The notes under the pieces are model-generated. The model saw only the letters and a list, made by a program, of their open reading frames with translations. It did no database searches and had not been told where the DNA came from. Shown in pieces: positions 37,011-48,665 of a stretch of DNA of 64,000 nucleotides. A program made the translations under genes and the position numbers. Position 1 is the stretch's first letter. Every line of letters begins with the position of its first letter. Origin of the DNA: Pseudomonas putida W15Oct28. GTDB lineage: Bacteria; Pseudomonadota; Gammaproteobacteria; Pseudomonadales; Pseudomonadaceae. The stretch is taken from contig NZ_JENB01000010.1 of assembly GCF_000708715.2 (NCBI RefSeq), forward strand, positions 1 to 64,000, given 5' to 3'.

Positions 37011-37272
37011 GCGTTCTGCTGCGCAGAAATGGCCAGGCAGGCCGGGTATTTACTCAAGCAGGTGGCAGTGTAGTCGCCCTTGGTTGCCTCGCAAGCCAAA
37101 AATGCAGCGCTGTTCAATTGCGCGTGGTCAATCGCTGACATGAATGGTCGGCGATCACTGTCATCATGTTTTGTACCCGGACGATACAAAGTGACTGGAA
37201 AGTCGCGTTTTCGCCGTGCGCGTGAGCATTTGACAACGCCGATCTTTTCGGAGAATGTGTGCACACCCAAAT

Positions 37273-37299
37273 CAAACGGGCGTATGAATTGAGCGTTTG
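37273..37299 (+). promoter_or_regulatory. Possible degenerate PsrA operator before fadB
   Basis: CAAACGGGCGTATG followed by GAGCGTTTG resembles the PsrA pattern (G/C)AAAC-N4-GTTT(G/C) with one mismatch in each half. PsrA is known to repress fadBA in pseudomonads, and psrA lies in this window with perfect sites of its own. Confidence 0.35.
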
Positions 37300-37429
37300 T
37301 ATGTCATGACGCCAAGCCATACTTCCGACTAGCGCGCTGACGGGTGTGCCTGGGGCAGGGCAGCTAGGCCTGCTTCTGCTGCAGCGATCGGCGTGTACAG
37401 TTCAGCTTCCATATCGTGGAGATCAGTTG

Positions 37430-39577
<2,148 letters not shown>

Positions 39578-39593
39578 GCGGTCAACGAGCTAG

Positions 39594-40784
<1,191 letters not shown>

Positions 40785-40801
40785 TCGCGTTGCGGGACAG
40801 C

Positions 40802-40832
40802 AACCGGGGCCTTGTGCCCCGGTTTTGTTTTT
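40802..40832 (+). terminator. Intrinsic terminator after fadBA
   Basis: AACCGGGGC-CTTGT-GCCCCGGTT followed by TTGTTTTT. Confidence 0.9.
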
Positions 40833-40860
40833 ACAGGATTTATTCAAGAGGGTGGGCAAC

Positions 40861-41112
40861 ATGCAGATACAACCAGGCGTATACCGGCATTACAAAGGGC
40901 CTGAGTACCGTGTCTTCAGCGTTGCGCGGCATTCCGAGAACGAAGAGTGGATGGTGTTCTACCAATGCCTGTATGGTGATTACAGCTTCTGGGTGCGCCC
41001 CCTTTTGATGTTCCAGGAGTCTGTCGAGGTTGACGGCGAGCAGGTGCCACGCTTTGCTTTGGTCAAGGCCGAAGAGGGGCTGCCTGGGTTGCTTGCCAAG
41101 TCGCACGAGTGA
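40861..41112 (+). CDS. DUF1653-family protein, 83 aa
   Basis: This small soluble protein starts MQIQPGVYRHYKGPEYRVFSVARHSE and continues with WMVFYQCLYGDYSFWVRPLLMFQE, the typical DUF1653 pattern. The function of the family is unknown. It lies between fadA and topA and is read in the same direction as both, following the fadA terminator. ATG 40861 is preferred to in-frame starts inside fadA. Confidence 0.85.
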   Translation: MQIQPGVYRHYKGPEYRVFSVARHSENEEWMVFYQCLYGDYSFWVRPLLMFQESVEVDGEQVPRFALVKAEEGLPGLLAKSHE

Positions 41113-41212
41113 TCGTCCGAGCTTGACCTCACACTTTTGCCACTATATATAGCGGTGCCGCGTCTGGCACCTGACGCGTTTTTCATTTTCAGATTCAGGA
41201 ATACTCCGATCC

Positions 41213-43822
41213 ATGGGCAAATCGCTGGTCATTGTGGAATCCCCGGCCAAGGCCAAGACCATCAACAAGTACCTGGGCAACCAGTACGTGGTGAAGTCGA
41301 GTATCGGCCATATCCGAGACCTCCCCACCAGCGGTTCGGCCAGCGCAAGCAAAGAGCCAGCCGCCAAGCGTGGCAAGGCCGCGGGTGAGGCTCCGGCGCT
41401 GTCGCCGAAAGAAAAGGCCCGCCGCCAGCTGGTGGCACGCATGGGCGTCGACCCGGATCACGGCTGGAAGGCCAAGTACGAGATCCTGCCTGGCAAGGAA
41501 AAGGTGATCGAAGAGCTGCGTCGCCTGGCCAAGGATGCCGACACCATCTATCTCGCAACCGACTTGGACCGCGAGGGGGAAGCCATTGCCTGGCACCTGC
41601 GCGAAGCCATCGGTGGTGACGACACCCGCTACAAGCGTGTGGTGTTCAACGAAATTACCAAGAAGGCCATCCAGGAGGCTTTCTCGCAGCCGGGTGAGCT
41701 GGACATCGATCGGGTCAATGCCCAGCAGGCGCGTCGCTTCCTCGACCGCGTGGTCGGTTACATGGTTTCGCCGCTGCTGTGGGCCAAGATCGCCCGTGGC
41801 CTGTCCGCTGGCCGTGTGCAGTCGGTCGCGGTAAAGCTGGTGGTGGAGCGCGAGCGCGAAATCCGCGCATTCATCCCGGAAGAGTACTGGGAGATCCACG
41901 CCGACCTCGGTACCGCCAAGAACGCCAAGGTGCGTTTCGAGGTGTCGCGCGAGAAGGGCGAGGCCTTCAAGCCACTGAACGAAGCCCAGGCCATGGCTGC
42001 GCTGGAGAAGCTAAAGGCTTCCAGCTACAGCGTGGTCAAGCGTGAAGACCGCCCGACCAGCAGCAAACCGTCGGCGCCGTTCATTACCTCCACCCTGCAG
42101 CAGGCAGCCAGTAACCGCCTGGGCTTCGGGGTGAAGAAGACCATGATGATGGCCCAGCGCTTGTACGAAGCTGGCTACATCACTTACATGCGAACCGACT
42201 CGACCAACCTGTCGGTCGACGCTCTGGACATGGCGCGCAGCTACATCGAGCGCGAATTCGGCAAGCAGTACCTGCCGGAGGCGCCGCTGGTATACGGCAG
42301 CAAGGAAGGGGCCCAGGAGGCGCACGAAGCAATTCGTCCTTCCGATGTGAATACCCACCCGACCAAGCTCACTGGCATGGAGCGCGACGCCGAGCGGCTG
42401 TACGAGCTGATCTGGCGCCAGTTCCTGGCCTGCCAGATGCCGCCGGCGCAGTACCTGTCTACCAGCGTCACCGTGGCTGCAGGCGACTTCGAGCTGCGTG
42501 CCAAGGGCCGTATCCTCAAGTTCGACGGTTATACCCGCGTGCTGCCACAACAGAGCAAGCCGGGCGAAGATGACGTGCTGCCAGAGATGGTCCAGGGCGA
42601 AGCGCTGAAGCTGATTCAGATCGACCCGAGCCAGCACTTCACCAAGCCACCGGCGCGCTTCACCGAAGCCAGCCTGGTCAAGGAAATGGAAAAGCGCGGT
42701 ATTGGTCGCCCGTCGACCTATGCGGCGATCATCTCGACCATCCAGGACCGTGGCTATGTGACCTTGCACAACCGCCGCTTCTATTCCGAAAAGATGGGCG
42801 ACATCGTTACCGAGCGCCTTTCGGAAAGCTTCTCCAACCTGATGGACTACGGCTTTACCGCCGGCATGGAGGAGAACCTCGACGACGTGGCCCAGGGCGA
42901 GCGTGACTGGAAGAACGTGCTCGACGAGTTCTACGGCGATTTCAGCAAGAAGCTGCAGACTGCCGAGTCCAGCGAAGGCGGCATGCGCGCCAACCAGCCG
43001 ACCATGACCAACATTCCGTGCAAGGAATGTGGCCGGCCGATGATGATCCGCACCGCTTCCACCGGTGTGTTCCTGGGTTGCTCGGGTTACACCTTGCCGC
43101 CAAAAGAGCGCTGCAAGGCCACCGTCAACCTGGTGCCGGGTGACGAGATTGCCGCTGACGACGAGGGTGAGTCGGAATCCCGCGTGCTGCTGGGCAAGCA
43201 CCGCTGCCCGATCTGCGCCACGGCGATGGACGCCTACCTGCTGGATGAGAAGCACAAGCTGCACATTTGCGGTAACAACCCCGATTGCGTTGGCTACGAG
43301 ATCGAAGAGGGCAGCTACCGCATCAAGGGTTACGAAGGGCCGAGCCTGGAGTGCGACAAGTGTGGCAGCGAGATGCAGTTGAAGACCGGCCGTTTTGGCA
43401 AGTTCTTCGGCTGCACCAACGCGACGTGCAAGAACACCCGCAAGCTGCTCAAAAGCGGCGAGGCGGCGCCACCGAAGATGGACAAGGTGGACATGCCGGA
43501 GCTCAAGTGCGAGAAGGTCGACGACACTTACGTACTGCGTGACGGTGCTTCGGGGTTGTTCCTGGCTGCCAGCCAGTTCCCGAAAAACCGTGAAACCCGT
43601 GCACCGCTGGTGCTGGAAATCGTGCCGCACAAGCATGAAATCGATCCGAAGTATCACTTCCTGTGTGATGCGCCGCAGAAAGACCCGGAAGGCCGCCCGA
43701 CGGTAATCCGCTACAGCCGCAAGACCAAGGAGCAGTACGTGCAGTCCGAAGTCGATGGCAAGCCGACCGGCTGGAAGGCGTTCTACGACGGCAATGCATG
43801 GAAGGTTGAAGACAAGCGCTGA
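41213..43822 (+). CDS. topA: DNA topoisomerase I
   Basis: This type IA topoisomerase, which relaxes negative supercoils, is 869 residues long. It has an N-terminal TOPRIM domain ([34 protein letters not shown]) and the active-site tyrosine in [12 protein letters not shown]. The C-terminal zinc ribbons contain several CxxC...C motifs ([27 protein letters not shown]). It has the length of pseudomonad TopA. A REP inverted pair follows, and no partner gene is in the same transcript. Confidence 0.97.
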   Translation: MGKSLVIVESPAKAKTINKYLGNQYVVKSSIGHIRDLPTSGSASASKEPAAKRGKAAGEAPALSPKEKARRQLVARMGVDPDHGWKAKYEILPGKEKVIEELRRLAKDADTIYLATDLDREGEAIAWHLREAIGGDDTRYKRVVFNEITKKAIQEAFSQPGELDIDRVNAQQARRFLDRVVGYMVSPLLWAKIARGLSAGRVQSVAVKLVVEREREIRAFIPEEYWEIHADLGTAKNAKVRFEVSREKGEAFKPLNEAQAMAALEKLKASSYSVVKREDRPTSSKPSAPFITSTLQQAASNRLGFGVKKTMMMAQRLYEAGYITYMRTDSTNLSVDALDMARSYIEREFGKQYLPEAPLVYGSKEGAQEAHEAIRPSDVNTHPTKLTGMERDAERLYELIWRQFLACQMPPAQYLSTSVTVAAGDFELRAKGRILKFDGYTRVLPQQSKPGEDDVLPEMVQGEALKLIQIDPSQHFTKPPARFTEASLVKEMEKRGIGRPSTYAAIISTIQDRGYVTLHNRRFYSEKMGDIVTERLSESFSNLMDYGFTAGMEENLDDVAQGERDWKNVLDEFYGDFSKKLQTAESSEGGMRANQPTMTNIPCKECGRPMMIRTASTGVFLGCSGYTLPPKERCKATVNLVPGDEIAADDEGESESRVLLGKHRCPICATAMDAYLLDEKHKLHICGNNPDCVGYEIEEGSYRIKGYEGPSLECDKCGSEMQLKTGRFGKFFGCTNATCKNTRKLLKSGEAAPPKMDKVDMPELKCEKVDDTYVLRDGASGLFLAASQFPKNRETRAPLVLEIVPHKHEIDPKYHFLCDAPQKDPEGRPTVIRYSRKTKEQYVQSEVDGKPTGWKAFYDGNAWKVEDKR

Positions 43823-43841
43823 TCATTTAGCGCTGTAATTG

Positions 43842-43957
43842 GGGCCGCTTTGCGCCCCTTCGCGGGCTTGCCCGCTCCCACAGGTTCTGCGTTGCATTCA
43901 AAGGCGGCGCGATATCTGTGGGAGCGGGCAAGCCCGCGAAGGGGCGCAAAGCGGCCC
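43842..43957. repeat. Inverted REP pair after topA
   Basis: GGGGCCGCTTTGCGCCCCTTCG, then a GCGGGCTTGCCCGC core, with an inverse copy ending at 43957. It probably serves also as terminator of topA. Confidence 0.87.
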
Positions 43958-44010
43958 TAATCATTTATGATGCAGCTATCAGCCTTGCAGCCTCATGGGA
44001 GGGCACTGAG

Positions 44011-44526
44011 ATGGCCCAGGAACTCTATACTCGCACCAACCAGAAATTGTTCTTCGCCGGCCTCGCCCTGGAGTCCATGGCCAAGGCTGAGCAAAGCCAG
44101 GCCATGAACGCCCAGGGCCTTGTTCAGGCCGAGCGCGAGTCGGCGCTGTTCCACCTGTATGGCGCGCTGCTGGGCTTGTGTCATGAAATCGGTGGCTTCT
44201 ACCGCTTGCCGGTTGTAGCAACGGTCGAGCAGGCGCTGGCCGAAGATGCGCTCAATGGCATCGCCATACCGGAGGTGGCCGAGTTGCTGGAATTGGCCCG
44301 CCAGCGCGAAACCTGGCTGGCGCAGATGCTCAGTACTTATGCCGATTTGTTCCGACCACCGGTCGCCAGAAAAGCGCCGAAAACCGATGTTACCCAGCCG
44401 CTGATCCAGGCCGTCAATCTCGATGAGCCTGAGCATCCTGCGCTGTCACGTGCCGAGCTCGAAAGCTGGCGCAACAACCTCAAGGGCTTGGTGAGACGTT
44501 TCCGCGACGCGTTGAGTGAGTGCTGA
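44011..44526 (+). CDS. Conserved hypothetical protein (DUF6586-like), 171 aa
   Basis: This soluble all-helical protein starts AQELYTRTNQKLFFAGLALESMAKAEQSQ. It resembles a conserved pseudomonad gene between topA and sulA, annotated as DUF6586. No catalytic residue is recognisable. ATG 44011 with GGAGGGCACTGAG upstream is preferred to the longer frame from 43918, which begins in the REP. The following small gene starts 50 bp later in the same direction, and the two may be an operon. Confidence 0.75.
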   Translation: MAQELYTRTNQKLFFAGLALESMAKAEQSQAMNAQGLVQAERESALFHLYGALLGLCHEIGGFYRLPVVATVEQALAEDALNGIAIPEVAELLELARQRETWLAQMLSTYADLFRPPVARKAPKTDVTQPLIQAVNLDEPEHPALSRAELESWRNNLKGLVRRFRDALSEC

Positions 44527-44576
44527 TAGCCGTTACGGCTGGTACAATGTTGGCCTTTCGCGGAGAACTGCCATAT

Positions 44577-44810
44577 ATGTCTACGTCTTTTCTGGAAATT
44601 GTCGAGTTGCCTGATGGCCGCATCGAACTGCGTCGCGCCGAGGATGAGGGCTCCCTGGTAACCTTGGATTTCTCGGAAGACGCCAAGGCGTTCCTGCAGG
44701 GCCAGCATGTAGAAGTGGCCAAGGCCATGCTCAGCGTGGGTGTGCAGATGGCAGGTCGCCTGATGGATGGCGAGCTTGAGCGGGATGAAGGGCCGCGCGT
44801 GCTGCACTGA
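44577..44810 (+). CDS. Conserved hypothetical protein, 77 aa
   Basis: This small acidic protein starts STSFLEIVELPDGRIELRRAEDEGSLVTLDFSEDAKAFL. Its alpha/beta pattern and conserved length match a pseudomonad gene upstream of sulA/lexA. No domain is recognised. ATG 44577, after GGAGAACTGCC, is preferred to an earlier GTG. It is convergent with sulA. Confidence 0.75.
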   Translation: MSTSFLEIVELPDGRIELRRAEDEGSLVTLDFSEDAKAFLQGQHVEVAKAMLSVGVQMAGRLMDGELERDEGPRVLH

Positions 44811-44846
44811 AGGTGCAGCGGGGCATCAGGTTTTTTCAAATGACAG

Positions 44847-44887
44847 GCAAAGCCTGAACATCAGCCGAGGCGGATGTTCAGGCTTTG
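44847..44887. terminator. Convergent terminator overlapping the sulA 3' end
   Basis: CAAAGCCTGAACATC pairs with GATGTTCAGGCTTTG across a 10-nt loop. The right arm lies inside the last codons of sulA, so the hairpin is both coding and a probable terminator for the convergent pair. Confidence 0.65.
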
Positions 44888-45337
44888 TGCGTTTCCGACA
44901 CTGGCGGCGCGCAGCAGTTGCTGGCGTGCAGTGGCGTTGACGTTGCCCAGCCAACTGACCACGGTGTGGCTGAGGCCCAGGCGCAAGGCTTCGCAGGCCA
45001 GTTGCAGCGGGGTTTGGTTGCCGCGAGGTTGCAGCAGCAGGATGCGTTCACGGTTGAGGCCGGCATCGCGCAGCCAGGCCTGGGTCAGGCTCGACGGCGG
45101 GGCGATCAGGGTCAGCCAGCGGGCCTCGTCCTCTTCGCTCAGCTCGCGCAGTACCGGTGCCAGCAGGCTTTGGCAGTGCCCAGGGGCGCCGCGCAGCGAC
45201 AATTCGCTGAACAGTTCGGGCTGGGTGCTCTTGCGTGCCAGCTCACTGGCTTTCAGGCCCGGTAGTACGGGCTGGGCGAGAAATGCTTCGAACAGGGGCA
45301 ACTGTGCTTGCTCGGGTGCGTGAATGAACTGCTGCAT
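44861..45337 (-). CDS. sulA: SOS cell-division inhibitor SulA
   Basis: This 158-residue SulA-family protein has a core LTLIAPPSSLTQAWLRDAGLNRERILLLQPRGNQTP and AREALRLGLSHTVVSWLG-type helix features. SulA blocks FtsZ ring formation during DNA damage. It starts 13 bp after lexA stops, so both share the SOS-controlled promoter carrying two LexA boxes. Its 3' end is built into a terminator hairpin. Confidence 0.9.
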   Translation of the reverse strand: MQQFIHAPEQAQLPLFEAFLAQPVLPGLKASELARKSTQPELFSELSLRGAPGHCQSLLAPVLRELSEEDEARWLTLIAPPSSLTQAWLRDAGLNRERILLLQPRGNQTPLQLACEALRLGLSHTVVSWLGNVNATARQQLLRAASVGNAQSLNIRLG

Positions 45338-45350
45338 GACGCCTCCTGGA

Positions 45351-45959
45351 TCAGCGGCGAATGACGCCGACGCTCAAGCCCTCAATCACCAGTTCCTGAT
45401 CTTTCAGGTCGACTTCGATGGGGGCGAATTCGGGGTTTTCGGCAAGCAGCCAGACCTTGCTGCCTTCACGCTTGAAGCGCTTGACGGTCACTTCGTCACC
45501 GATGCGGGCCACCACAATCTGACCGTTGCGGGCTTCGCGGCAGGTGTGTACTGCCAGCAGGTCGCCGTCGAAGATGCCGACGTCCTTCATGCTCATGCCG
45601 TGGACGCGCAGCAAATAGTCGGCCTGGGGGTGGAAGAAGGCAGGGTTGATATTGCAGGATTGCTCAATGTGCTGTTCGGCAAGAATTGGCGCGCCGGCAG
45701 CCACCCGGCCGATGATCGGCAAGCCGCTTTCTTCTGCCTTGGTATCCAGGCCGGGGATGCGGATGCCGCGAGAGGCGCCCGGGGTCATCTCGATCGCGCC
45801 CTTGCGGGCGAGGGCCTTGAGGTGCTCCTCGGCGGCGTTGGGCGACTTGAAGCCCAGCTCCTGAGCGATCTCGGCGCGTGTCGGCGGGAAGCCGTTGTCT
45901 TCCAGGCAGCGCTTGATGAACGCGAGAATTTCGGCTTGGCGTGGCGTCAGTTTCAACAT
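45351..45959 (-). CDS. lexA: SOS repressor LexA
   Basis: This 202-residue protein has an N-terminal winged HTH ([47 protein letters not shown]). The C-terminal latent peptidase has the Ala-Gly cleavage site in RVAAGAP, catalytic Ser in [14 protein letters not shown] and Lys in [13 protein letters not shown]. RecA-stimulated self-cleavage opens the SOS regulon. The start matches the usual MLKLTPRQ. sulA follows in the same operon. Tandem LexA boxes lie directly upstream. Confidence 0.97.
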   Translation of the reverse strand: MLKLTPRQAEILAFIKRCLEDNGFPPTRAEIAQELGFKSPNAAEEHLKALARKGAIEMTPGASRGIRIPGLDTKAEESGLPIIGRVAAGAPILAEQHIEQSCNINPAFFHPQADYLLRVHGMSMKDVGIFDGDLLAVHTCREARNGQIVVARIGDEVTVKRFKREGSKVWLLAENPEFAPIEVDLKDQELVIEGLSVGVIRR

Positions 45960-45969
45960 GGTGAGCGCT

Positions 45970-45985
45970 CTGTCTTTTTGTACAG
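45970..45985 (-). promoter_or_regulatory. LexA box, site 1
   Basis: CTGTCTTTTTGTACAG: CTG-N10-CAG, with CTGT/ACAG ends, 11 bp before the lexA start codon. Confidence 0.88.
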
Positions 45986-45988
45986 TGA

Positions 45989-46004
45989 CTGGGATTATAT
46001 ACAG
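45989..46004 (-). promoter_or_regulatory. LexA box, site 2
   Basis: CTGGGATTATATACAG: CTG-N10-CAG, three bases from site 1, so two dimers could bind side by side at the lexA-sulA promoter. Confidence 0.85.
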
Positions 46005-46123
46005 TACTGGATGCGCTGCAAGCCAAATGGCGCAATAAACCTGAGCGGTGGCGCTTGCAGCCGGCTCTCTGGCGCTTTTAAATGGCGACCGCCCGGTCAC
46101 CGAGCCTTGACAGAAGCAGGGCT

Positions 46124-46150
46124 GAAACGTATGTTTCAAACACCTGTTTG
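46124..46150 (+). promoter_or_regulatory. Tandem PsrA operators
   Basis: GAAACGTATGTTTC (46124-46137) and CAAACACCTGTTTG (46137-46150) are both perfect (G/C)AAAC-N4-GTTT(G/C) sites and share one base. They lie 24 bp before the psrA start, fitting autoregulation. Confidence 0.85.
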
Positions 46151-46174
46151 TCTGGCGGAGCACGCGGAGTAGTC

Positions 46175-46882
46175 ATGGCCCAATCGGAAACCGTTGAACG
46201 CATTCTCGATGCTGCCGAGCAGCTGTTCGCGGAAAGGGGGTTCGCCGAGACCTCGTTGCGGCTGATTACCAGCAAGGCCGGGGTCAACCTCGCAGCCGTC
46301 AACTATCATTTCGGCTCCAAGAAGGCGCTTATCCAGGCCGTGTTCTCGCGCTTCCTCGGGCCATTCTGCACCAGCCTCGAGCGGGAGCTGGAGCGGCGCC
46401 AGGCCAAGCCGGAGCACAAGCCCAGCCTCGAAGAACTGCTGGAAATGCTGGTTGAACAGGCGTTGGCCGTGCAACCTCGCAGCAACAACGACCTGTCGAT
46501 CTTCATGCGCCTGCTGGGCCTTGCCTTCAGCCAGAGCCAAGGCCACCTGCGGCGTTACCTGGAAGACATGTACGGCAAAGTGTTCCGCCGCTACATGCTG
46601 CTGGTCAACGAGGCCGCGCCTCGTATTCCTCCACTGGAGCTGTTCTGGCGCGTGCACTTCATGCTGGGTGCCGCCGCCTTCAGCATGTCGGGTATCAAGG
46701 CCCTGCGGGCAATTGCCGAGACTGACTTCGGCATCAACACCTCGATCGAGCAGGTGATGCGCCTGATGGTACCGTTCCTGGCCGCAGGCATGCGTGCCGA
46801 CAGCGGCGTCACCGACGAGGCCATGGCGACGGCGCAGCTGCGTCCACGCAGCAAGACTACCGCTATCACCGCCAAGGCCTGA
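46175..46882 (+). CDS. psrA: TetR-family regulator PsrA
   Basis: This 235-residue regulator has a TetR HTH (TVERILDAAEQLFAERGFAETSLRLITSKAGVNLAAVNYHFGSKKALIQ) and the ligand domain of the PsrA/NemR-like type. In pseudomonads PsrA senses long-chain fatty acids (oleate). It represses fadBA and itself and affects rpoS. Tandem PsrA sites precede the gene, and fadBA lies 9 kb away. ATG 46175 has GGAG before it; the longer frame from 46082 starts within the operator and is rejected. Confidence 0.94.
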   Translation: MAQSETVERILDAAEQLFAERGFAETSLRLITSKAGVNLAAVNYHFGSKKALIQAVFSRFLGPFCTSLERELERRQAKPEHKPSLEELLEMLVEQALAVQPRSNNDLSIFMRLLGLAFSQSQGHLRRYLEDMYGKVFRRYMLLVNEAAPRIPPLELFWRVHFMLGAAAFSMSGIKALRAIAETDFGINTSIEQVMRLMVPFLAAGMRADSGVTDEAMATAQLRPRSKTTAITAKA

Positions 46883-46922
46883 AGGCTGGGCGGGGCAGGG
46901 CGCTTCGGCTAAGCTAGCGCCC

Positions 46923-47447
46923 ATGCCCGATCTCGACCTGCTGCACATTTCCCTCGCCGACCAATGCCTATATGGCTTTGCCCGTGGCCAGCTGCGCGTA
47001 CGCCTGCCGGTTTCCACGGCGCGCAACGGTGCCGGCGAGCGCAATGGCTCGGGCTGCACGCCGCGCGGCCTGCACCAGGTGCGGGCGAAGATCGGCGCGG
47101 GCCTGCCGCTTAATGCGGTACTGGCCGGGCGGCGCTGGACGGGTGAGGTGTGGTCGCCGGCGTTGCATGCGCAATACCCCGGCCGCGACTGGATACTGAC
47201 TCGCATCCTCTGGCTCAGTGGCTGCCAGCCTGGCGTCAATCGCCTGGGCGCGGTCGACACGTTCCGCCGCTACATCTACCTGCACGGCACCCCCGATACG
47301 GAACCCATGGGCATAGCGCTGTCCCATGGCTGCATACGCCTGCGCAACACTGACTTGCTTGGCCTGTTCGACCGTATCGGGGTGCATTGCCCGGTGCAGG
47401 TCGCAGAGGCCGCATGCCCTGATTGGGCTTCTCTCGTTCTGCAATGA
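46923..47447 (+). CDS. L,D-transpeptidase (YkuD) family protein
   Basis: This 174-residue protein has the YkuD catalytic pattern. HGTPDTEPMG (conserved His) is followed by SHGCIRLRN with the nucleophile Cys and preceding His. Such enzymes form or edit 3-3 cross-links or tripeptide tails in peptidoglycan. No signal peptide is visible. It lies between psrA (40 bp) and nagZ (10 bp), so it may work with the cell-wall recycling enzyme. Start ATG 46923. Confidence 0.88.
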   Translation: MPDLDLLHISLADQCLYGFARGQLRVRLPVSTARNGAGERNGSGCTPRGLHQVRAKIGAGLPLNAVLAGRRWTGEVWSPALHAQYPGRDWILTRILWLSGCQPGVNRLGAVDTFRRYIYLHGTPDTEPMGIALSHGCIRLRNTDLLGLFDRIGVHCPVQVAEAACPDWASLVLQ

Positions 47448-47457
47448 AGGATTACCT

Positions 47458-48468
47458 ATGACCGTCAGCCTGCAAGGCTCCCTGATGGTGGATATCGCCG
47501 GTAAATGGCTGACCGCCGAAGACCGTCACTTGCTGCGCCAGCCCGAAGTGGCCGGCCTGATCATCTTTGCCCGCAACATCGACAGCCCGCGCCAGGTGCG
47601 TGAGCTGTGCGCGTCGATCCGTGCCATCCGCCCCGAGCTGATTCTGGCGGTGGACCAGGAAGGCGGCCGCGTGCAGCGCCTGCGTCAGGGTTTCGTGCGC
47701 CTCCCGGCCATGCGTGCGCTGGCCGACAATGACAACGCCGAATACCTGGCGGAGCAGTGCGGCTGGTTGATGGCGACCGAGGTGCTGGCGGTTGGCCTGG
47801 ACCTCAGCTTTGCCCCGGTGCTCGACCTGGACCACCAGCGTAGCGCCGTGGTCGGCAGCCGTGCCTTCGAGGGTGACCCGCTGCGTGCCACGCAACTGGC
47901 GGGGGCGTTCATTCGCGGCATGACCGCGGCGGGCATGGCTGCCTGTGGCAAGCACTTCCCGGGGCATGGCTGGGCCGAGGCTGACTCGCATGTGGCCATT
48001 CCTACCGATGAGCGCAGCCTTGAGCAATTGCGCCAGGCCGACCTGGTGCCGTTCTCGCGCCTGAGCGGGCAATTGGCGGCGGTGATGCCGGCGCATGTCA
48101 TCTACCCGCAGGTCGACAACCAGCCAGCCGGTTTCTCCCGGCGCTGGCTGCAGGACATCCTGCGCGGCGAGCTGGGCTTTGACGGGGTGATCTTCAGTGA
48201 TGACCTGTCGATGGCCGGTGCGCATGTGGTGGGTGATGCGGCCAGCCGTATCGAGGCGGCGTTGAGTGCCGGCTGTGACATGGGCCTGGTGTGTAATGAC
48301 CGGGCGGCGGCGGAGCTGGCTTTGAGCGCAGCGCAGCGGTTGAAGGTCAAGCCATCGCCGCGGATTGCGCGGATGCGTGGACAAGGGTTTGCGCGGACCG
48401 ACTACCGCCAGCAGCCGCGCTGGCTGGAGGCGTTGGGGGCGTTGAAGGAAGCTCAGTTGGTCGATTGA
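47458..48468 (+). CDS. nagZ: Beta-N-acetylhexosaminidase NagZ
   Basis: NagZ removes GlcNAc from 1,6-anhydro-MurNAc-peptides in the cytoplasm and so controls beta-lactamase induction and wall recycling. The 336-residue GH3 enzyme has LAVDQEGGRVQRLR, RAFEGDP, the KHFPGHGW loop with its Asp-His dyad, and the nucleophile Asp in IFSDDLSMAG. ATG 47458 is preceded by TGAAGGATTACCT. It is in line with psrA and the L,D-transpeptidase. REP copies follow. Confidence 0.95.
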   Translation: MTVSLQGSLMVDIAGKWLTAEDRHLLRQPEVAGLIIFARNIDSPRQVRELCASIRAIRPELILAVDQEGGRVQRLRQGFVRLPAMRALADNDNAEYLAEQCGWLMATEVLAVGLDLSFAPVLDLDHQRSAVVGSRAFEGDPLRATQLAGAFIRGMTAAGMAACGKHFPGHGWAEADSHVAIPTDERSLEQLRQADLVPFSRLSGQLAAVMPAHVIYPQVDNQPAGFSRRWLQDILRGELGFDGVIFSDDLSMAGAHVVGDAASRIEAALSAGCDMGLVCNDRAAAELALSAAQRLKVKPSPRIARMRGQGFARTDYRQQPRWLEALGALKEAQLVD

Positions 48469-48479
48469 CCGTGCTGGCT

Positions 48480-48650
48480 TCTTCGCGGGCTTGCCCGCTC
48501 CCACAGTTGCGGCGTTGGTTTTTAGGGTGGTGTAGTGCCTGTGCGGGCCTCTTCGCGGGCAAGCCCGCTCCCACAGGTACAGCGCCGACCTTGACAGCTG
48601 TGAAAGTCCTGTGGGAGCGGGCTTGCCCGCGAAGAGGCCGGTACGGGCAA
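48480..48650. repeat. Triplet of REP elements
   Basis: Three GCGGGC(TT/AA)GCCCGCTCCCACAG cores at about 48484, 48555 and 48611, in alternating orientation, fill the space between convergent nagZ and the helicase gene. Confidence 0.88.
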
Positions 48651-48665
48651 CAGAAGATAAAGGGT

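Larger units (their letters stand above)
36807..37429. other. Intergenic region upstream of fadBA, 623 bp
   Basis: It holds a REP pair (36840-36924), a long hairpin (36958-37010) and a degenerate PsrA-like site (37273-37299) before fadB. No gene is supported; the small frames inside lack ribosome sites. Confidence 0.6.
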
